This document shows positions 34,852-38,435 of a DNA stretch of 38,435 bases, one piece after another. The position numbers were made by a program, and so were the translations under genes. The first letter of the stretch is position 1, and each line of letters starts with the position of its first letter. The notes below the pieces were generated by a model. The model searched no databases. It was given only the letters and a program-made list of their open reading frames with translations, and was not told the DNA's origin. The stretch comes from an uncultured Spirochaetales bacterium (GTDB lineage: Bacteria; Spirochaetota; Spirochaetia; Sphaerochaetales; Sphaerochaetaceae), in NCBI GenBank assembly GCA_902781545.1, contig CACZJR010000009.1, positions 1 through 38,435 of the forward strand, in the 5' to 3' direction.

Positions 34852-35280
34852 ATGGGACAGATTCATGCACCGGCCGGTGCCAATAAAAACAAGACAATAG
34901 TCGGCCGTGGAGCATCTTCCAAGGGCAGAACCTGCGGAAAAGGCTCAAACGGACAGAACGCTCGTTCTGGTGGCGGTGTCCGTCCTGGATTCGAAGGCGG
35001 TCAGATGCCCCTCTATCGCCGCACGGCAAGAAGAGGTTTCTCCAATGCTCCGTTCAAGAAGGTTTACGTTGCAGTGTCCCTCGACACAATCAATGAGACC
35101 TACAAGGACGGTGAGACAGTCGATCTCCAGTCACTCAAGGATTTCGCCATTGTCAAGGGCGATGTCGAGGCAAAGATCCTCTCAAACGGAGAGATCACAA
35201 AGAAAGTTATCGTTGACGGTGTGAAGGTTTCCGCAGCAGCAGCCGAGAAGATAAAGGCTGCCGGCGGTGAGATCAAATAA
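34852..35280 (+). CDS. rplO: 50S ribosomal protein L15
   Basis: A 142-residue L15. The glycine/arginine-rich N-terminus includes VGRGASSKGRTCGKGSNGQN (about 17-36) and GVRPGFEGGQMPLYRR, and a globular C-terminal domain follows. L15 is a late assembly protein. The ATG at 34852 follows GAGGAGAT, which lies in the rpmD 3' end. An in-frame TTG at 34837 is rejected because it overlaps rpmD and that ribosome binding site. Confidence 0.95.
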   Translation: MGQIHAPAGANKNKTIVGRGASSKGRTCGKGSNGQNARSGGGVRPGFEGGQMPLYRRTARRGFSNAPFKKVYVAVSLDTINETYKDGETVDLQSLKDFAIVKGDVEAKILSNGEITKKVIVDGVKVSAAAAEKIKAAGGEIK

Positions 35281-35291
35281 GGAAGGTACTG

Positions 35292-36638
35292 ATGTCAAAC
35301 ACCATTTCAGACATGTTCAAAATGGAAGATCTCAGGAAGAAGATCCTGTTTACACTCCTCATTCTTGCAATCACAAGAATCGGGACAGTCATCCCTGTCC
35401 CGGGAGTCAACCCGACCCTTCTTGAGCAGTACTTCCTGAGCCAGTCCTCATCCGGGAACCTGGGTCTTGTGGAGTACCTGAACTTCTTCTCTGGTGGTGC
35501 CTTCTCCAACTTCTCCCTGTTTACACTTGGTGTAATGCCTTACATCTCAATGCAGATCATCATCCAGCTGCTCATGCTCATCATTCCGAAGATGAAGCAG
35601 TGGGGTGAGGACGCAGAGGGAAGAAAGAAGATCCAGAAAGTCACCAGATACGGTACTATCGTCGTGTGTCTGCTGCAGTCATTCGTTGTCACAGTCTATG
35701 CAAGAAGCATCCAGTACTATGTTCCTGGTGTGATCACGATCGACATGCTGCCGTTCACACTTATTTCAATGCTTACAGTAACAGCAGGTACAATGACCCT
35801 GGTGTGGCTGGGAGAGAAGATCACCCAGTATGGTGTCGGAAACGGTATCTCACTGCTGATCTTCGCCGGTATTGTGGCAAGGTTCCCGTCTGCAATCGCA
35901 ACCATGATCAATGGTGTGGTTGCAGGAAAGGGCTCTGCAAACTATATCAACCCGGTCTTCCTTGTTATTGTAGTTGTCATGTTCATCATCGTTGTGGCCT
36001 TGGTTGTCTGCGAGCAGGAAGGCGAGAGAAAGATTCCTGTGAACTACGCAAAGAGAGTTGTCGGAAGAAGGATGTACGGCGCACAGAGCTCCTATATCCC
36101 GTTCAAGATCAACCCCTCCGGCGTTATTCCTGTCATCTTCGCTTCAGCTGTCCTGTCATTCCCGTTGCAGATCGCCAGTGCATTAGGTTCCAACGTCAAA
36201 TGGCTGCAGTCAGTTGCAAATTGGCTTGATCCGTCAGGTGCCCCTTACATTATCATTTACACCATCCTGATCATTGCCTTTGCATTCTTCTACACCCAGG
36301 TCTCCCTCAACCCAGTTGAGATGGCCAAGCAGATCAGAGAGAATGGTGGAAGCGTTCCTGGAGTCAGAGCCGAGAAACTTGAGGAGTACCTCACAAAGGT
36401 CCTCAACAGAATAGTTCTCCCGGGTTCCCTGTTCCTTGCTTTCATTGCATTGATTCCTACCCTGATTCAGATCATCTTCAAGTTCCCGCAGTCCGTGGCA
36501 ATGCTTTTCGGCGGAACATCACTGATCATTCTTGTCGGTGTTGAGCTTGATATGATGAAGCAGATCGAGAGTATCATGAAGATGCACCACCACGAGGGAT
36601 TTGTGGGTGTCAAGAAAATCAAATCCAAGAATCTATAA
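35292..36638 (+). CDS. secY: Preprotein translocase subunit SecY
   Basis: A 448-residue, ten-span SecY. The first membrane helix and plug region include [18 protein letters not shown] (about 22-39). [18 protein letters not shown] marks the TM5 area, and [20 protein letters not shown] precedes the conserved cytoplasmic loop toward TM9-10. SecY forms the inner-membrane protein-export channel with SecE (11763). AAGGAAGG precedes the ATG. adk, map and infA, which often follow secY, are not present, and rpmJ comes next. Confidence 0.98.
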   Translation: MSNTISDMFKMEDLRKKILFTLLILAITRIGTVIPVPGVNPTLLEQYFLSQSSSGNLGLVEYLNFFSGGAFSNFSLFTLGVMPYISMQIIIQLLMLIIPKMKQWGEDAEGRKKIQKVTRYGTIVVCLLQSFVVTVYARSIQYYVPGVITIDMLPFTLISMLTVTAGTMTLVWLGEKITQYGVGNGISLLIFAGIVARFPSAIATMINGVVAGKGSANYINPVFLVIVVVMFIIVVALVVCEQEGERKIPVNYAKRVVGRRMYGAQSSYIPFKINPSGVIPVIFASAVLSFPLQIASALGSNVKWLQSVANWLDPSGAPYIIIYTILIIAFAFFYTQVSLNPVEMAKQIRENGGSVPGVRAEKLEEYLTKVLNRIVLPGSLFLAFIALIPTLIQIIFKFPQSVAMLFGGTSLIILVGVELDMMKQIESIMKMHHHEGFVGVKKIKSKNL

Positions 36639-36655
36639 TTGCGAAGGAGCAGATC

Positions 36656-36769
36656 ATGAAAGTAAGAGCAAGTGTTAAACCTATGTGTGACAAATGCAAG
36701 GTTATCAGAAGAAACGGCGTTGTTCGCATTGTCTGCGAGAACCCGAAGCATAAACAGAGACAGAAATAA
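36656..36769 (+). CDS. rpmJ: 50S ribosomal protein L36, zinc-binding
   Basis: A 37-residue L36 that short-ORF filters would miss: [19 protein letters not shown] then [18 protein letters not shown]. The zinc ligands are C11, C14, C27 and H32, so this is the zinc-dependent form. L36 helps organise 23S rRNA near the factor-binding region. AAGGAG lies before the ATG, between secY and rpsM. Confidence 0.96.
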   Translation: MKVRASVKPMCDKCKVIRRNGVVRIVCENPKHKQRQK

Positions 36770-36784
36770 TTAGGGAGGCCTTTG

Positions 36785-37150
36785 ATGGCAAGAATTGCAG
36801 GTGTAGATTTACCTAACAAGGCTACAAAGATTGCTTTGACATACATCTACGGAATCGGAAGAACTTCAGCAGAGGAGATCTGCAAGAAGACCGGTGTTGA
36901 TCCGGATGCCCGCATCAATACCCTCAGCGCTGATGTCCTGGCCGAGCTCCGTAAGGTAATTGAGAATGACTATACTGTCGAAGGTAGACTTCGCACACAG
37001 GTCAACCTCAACATTAAGAGATTGATGGATATCGGATGCTATCGCGGTCTCAGACACAGGAAGGGTCTTCCTGTTCGCGGTCAGAGGACAAAGACCAATG
37101 CCCGTACACGCAAGGGCAAGAAGAAGACCATCGCCGGAAAGAAGAAGTAA
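36785..37150 (+). CDS. rpsM: 30S ribosomal protein S13
   Basis: A 121-residue S13 beginning [15 protein letters not shown], with [14 protein letters not shown] (about 20-33), a helix-hairpin segment [19 protein letters not shown] and a basic tail. S13 contacts L5 and P-site tRNA at the 30S head. The ATG at 36785 is preferred over an adjacent TTG at 36782, with GGAGG upstream. Confidence 0.96.
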   Translation: MARIAGVDLPNKATKIALTYIYGIGRTSAEEICKKTGVDPDARINTLSADVLAELRKVIENDYTVEGRLRTQVNLNIKRLMDIGCYRGLRHRKGLPVRGQRTKTNARTRKGKKKTIAGKKK

Positions 37151-37160
37151 GGAGTAGAAT

Positions 37161-37547
37161 ATGGCAGCAAACACAAAGCGCAAAGCTAAGGTCAAGAAGA
37201 CCGTATTTGAAGGCAATGTCTATATCCAGGCTACTTTCAACAACACCATCGTGACGATTACCGACATCAACGGCAACGCCATCTCTTGGTCAAGTGCCGG
37301 CGGACTCGGATTCCGTGGAGCTAAGAAGTCAACTCCGTACGCAGCTCAGACAACATGTGAGACTGCAGCGAAGAAGGCTCTTGACTACGGTCTCAGGGAA
37401 GTCAATGTCTTTGTTAAGGGCCCGGGCCAGGGACGTGAGTCCGCTATCCGTTGCCTCGGCGCACTCGGACTCAAGGTCCGCTCAATCCGTGACGTGACAC
37501 CGATCCCGCACAACGGATGCAGACCAAGAAAGACCAGAAGAATCTGA
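37161..37547 (+). CDS. rpsK: 30S ribosomal protein S11
   Basis: A 128-residue S11 with [20 protein letters not shown] (about 42-61), [15 protein letters not shown] and the C-terminal [14 protein letters not shown]11 lies in the 30S platform near the E-site and the Shine-Dalgarno helix. AAGGAG precedes the ATG, 10 bp after rpsM. Confidence 0.97.
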   Translation: MAANTKRKAKVKKTVFEGNVYIQATFNNTIVTITDINGNAISWSSAGGLGFRGAKKSTPYAAQTTCETAAKKALDYGLREVNVFVKGPGQGRESAIRCLGALGLKVRSIRDVTPIPHNGCRPRKTRRI

Positions 37548-37564
37548 CGAGGAGAGAGTAGAAA

Positions 37565-38206
37565 ATGGCTAGATATACAGGACCAAAGTGCAGATACTGC
37601 AGAGCAGAGAGAGCTAAGCTCTTCCTTAAGGGTTCAAGATGCCTTTCCGCAAAGTGCCCGATGAACAATCCCGCAGAGTGCGGACTTCCCGGCAAGGATC
37701 CGAAGGCTCGTGCAAAGAAGCCTACTGATTACGCATTGATGCTTCGTGCAAAGCAGAAGCTCAAGAGAATCTATTGCATGCTTGAGAAGCAGTTCAAGCT
37801 CACATTCGACGAGGCCAACAGGATGCCCGGCAAGACCGGTGACAACCTCATTGGTCTTCTCGAGCGCAGACTTGACAATGTTGTCTTCAGGATGCATTTC
37901 GCATGCAGCCGCCCGCAGGCATCACAGCTTGTCAGCCACGGTCATGTCTTCGTGAACGGAAAGCGTGTTGACATCCCGTCATACAGACTCAAGGTCGGTG
38001 ATGAGATTGAGATCGCTCCGCAGAGCAAGAAGATTATCATGATCAAGGAGAACCTCATCGAGGTCAGCAAGAGCGGTGTCAGCCCATGGCTCACTGTTGA
38101 TGCGGACAACATGAAGGGTCAGTTCAACGCTGTTCCCAACAAGGAAGAGGTTAAGGAGCTTGAGGGAGTCAACGAGCAGCTTGTTGTTGAGTTGTATTCC
38201 AGATAA
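37565..38206 (+). CDS. rpsD: 30S ribosomal protein S4, zinc-binding form
   Basis: A 213-residue S4. The N-terminus carries CRYC (9-12) and further cysteines at about 26, 31 and 39, resembling the zinc-binding S4 type. The S4 RNA-binding domain (about 104-165) includes LERRLDNVVFRMHFACSRPQ and FVNGKRVDIPSYRLKVGD. S4 initiates 30S assembly, and in other bacteria controls the alpha operon. GAGGAGAG precedes the ATG. Its place between rpsK and rpoA is common in bacteria generally. Confidence 0.96.
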   Translation: MARYTGPKCRYCRAERAKLFLKGSRCLSAKCPMNNPAECGLPGKDPKARAKKPTDYALMLRAKQKLKRIYCMLEKQFKLTFDEANRMPGKTGDNLIGLLERRLDNVVFRMHFACSRPQASQLVSHGHVFVNGKRVDIPSYRLKVGDEIEIAPQSKKIIMIKENLIEVSKSGVSPWLTVDADNMKGQFNAVPNKEEVKELEGVNEQLVVELYSR

Positions 38207-38210
38207 GTGT

Positions 38211-38236
38211 GAAGCCGCCTGAATAAGGCGGACTTC
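38211..38236 (+). promoter_or_regulatory. Hairpin between rpsD and rpoA
   Basis: GAAG-CCGCCT (38211-38220) pairs with AGGCGG-A-CTTC (38226-38236) around a GAATA loop, a 10-bp stem with one bulged A. No T-run follows. It lies directly before the rpoA ribosome binding site (AAAGGAG) and could set the lower level of alpha relative to ribosomal proteins. Confidence 0.5.
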
Positions 38237-38256
38237 CGAAATGTAAAGGAGTGTCA

Positions 38257-38435
38257 ATGGCACGCAAGAACCTAATGAAGGGTTTCAAGAAGCCCAGATC
38301 GATTTCAATGGAGCACAGCAAAGTTGAGGCCAATTACGGGAAGTTCACAGCCTATCCGTTCGAGAGAGGCTTCGGAACCACAATCGGTAACACACTGCGC
38401 AGAGTTCTCTTGTCTTCAATCCAGGGATATGCAAT
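38257..38435 (+). CDS. rpoA: RNA polymerase subunit alpha, 5' part only
   Basis: The first 59 codons of RpoA, cut by the window end. [19 protein letters not shown] is followed by the assembly-domain signature [20 protein letters not shown] then [10 protein letters not shown] (up to about 58), which includes the arginines contacted by the beta subunit. The alpha subunit dimer nucleates polymerase assembly and its C-terminal domain contacts promoters and activators. AAAGGAG precedes the ATG. It closes the alpha-operon order rpsM-rpsK-rpsD-rpoA. Confidence 0.97.
   Translation, partial: MARKNLMKGFKKPRSISMEHSKVEANYGKFTAYPFERGFGTTIGNTLRRVLLSSIQGYA

Noticed and set aside
1-38435. CRISPR array, insertion sequence, prophage or defence system
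   Set aside because: There are no regularly spaced repeats, transposase or integrase reading frames, or terminal inverted repeats with target duplications. The content is housekeeping.

Overview
This 38.4-kb window carries the main ribosomal-protein and RNA-polymerase gene clusters of a bacterium, preceded by about 11 kb of metabolic and stress genes. EF-Tu, RpoB and the gene order (rpoC followed by rpsL-rpsG with no fusA, and tuf directly before rpsJ) look most like a spirochaete of the Treponema/Sphaerochaeta type. That placement comes from remembered protein similarity and order, not from a search. No plasmid, phage, insertion sequence, CRISPR array or rRNA gene is visible.

Positions 1-11,100: a partial rmuC on the minus strand diverges from a two-gene unit encoding a phosphodiester-glycosidase-fold protein and a GH3 beta-N-acetylhexosaminidase-like enzyme. 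A TetR-family regulator then diverges from clpB, a MobA-like nucleotidyltransferase diverges from a DUF554 membrane protein, and glgP (glycogen phosphorylase) lies on the minus strand. The convergent pairs overlap or nearly abut, leaving no room for terminators. The TetR and DUF554 genes have no Shine-Dalgarno sequence and have a -10 box 6-8 bases before the start codon, so they may be leaderless.

Positions 11,261-23,882: tRNA-Thr, rpmG, tRNA-Trp, secE, nusG, rplKAJL, rpoBC and rpsL-rpsG form one long plus-strand cluster ending at a strong intrinsic terminator. It contains structured intercistronic leaders before rplK and rpsL, a hairpin between rplJ and rplL, and an attenuator-like terminator between rplL and rpoB. 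RpoB has Thr where E. coli has Ser531 in the rifampicin pocket.

Positions 23,883-24,745: a lone SGNH hydrolase gene occupies the place where fusA often lies.

Positions 24,746-38,435: a strong promoter and a structured leader of about 290 bases precede tuf. A 13-bp hairpin with a T-run follows tuf, and then comes the S10-spc-alpha cluster from rpsJ to rpoA (cut by the window end). adk, map and infA are absent between secY and rpmJ, and rpsD sits between rpsK and rpoA.

The coding content is largely ordinary housekeeping. I see no convincing new multi-gene system. The items most worth checking are the structured untranslated leaders, the possible leaderless genes, the RpoB pocket substitutions, and the two small accessory units (glycosidase pair and TetR/clpB).
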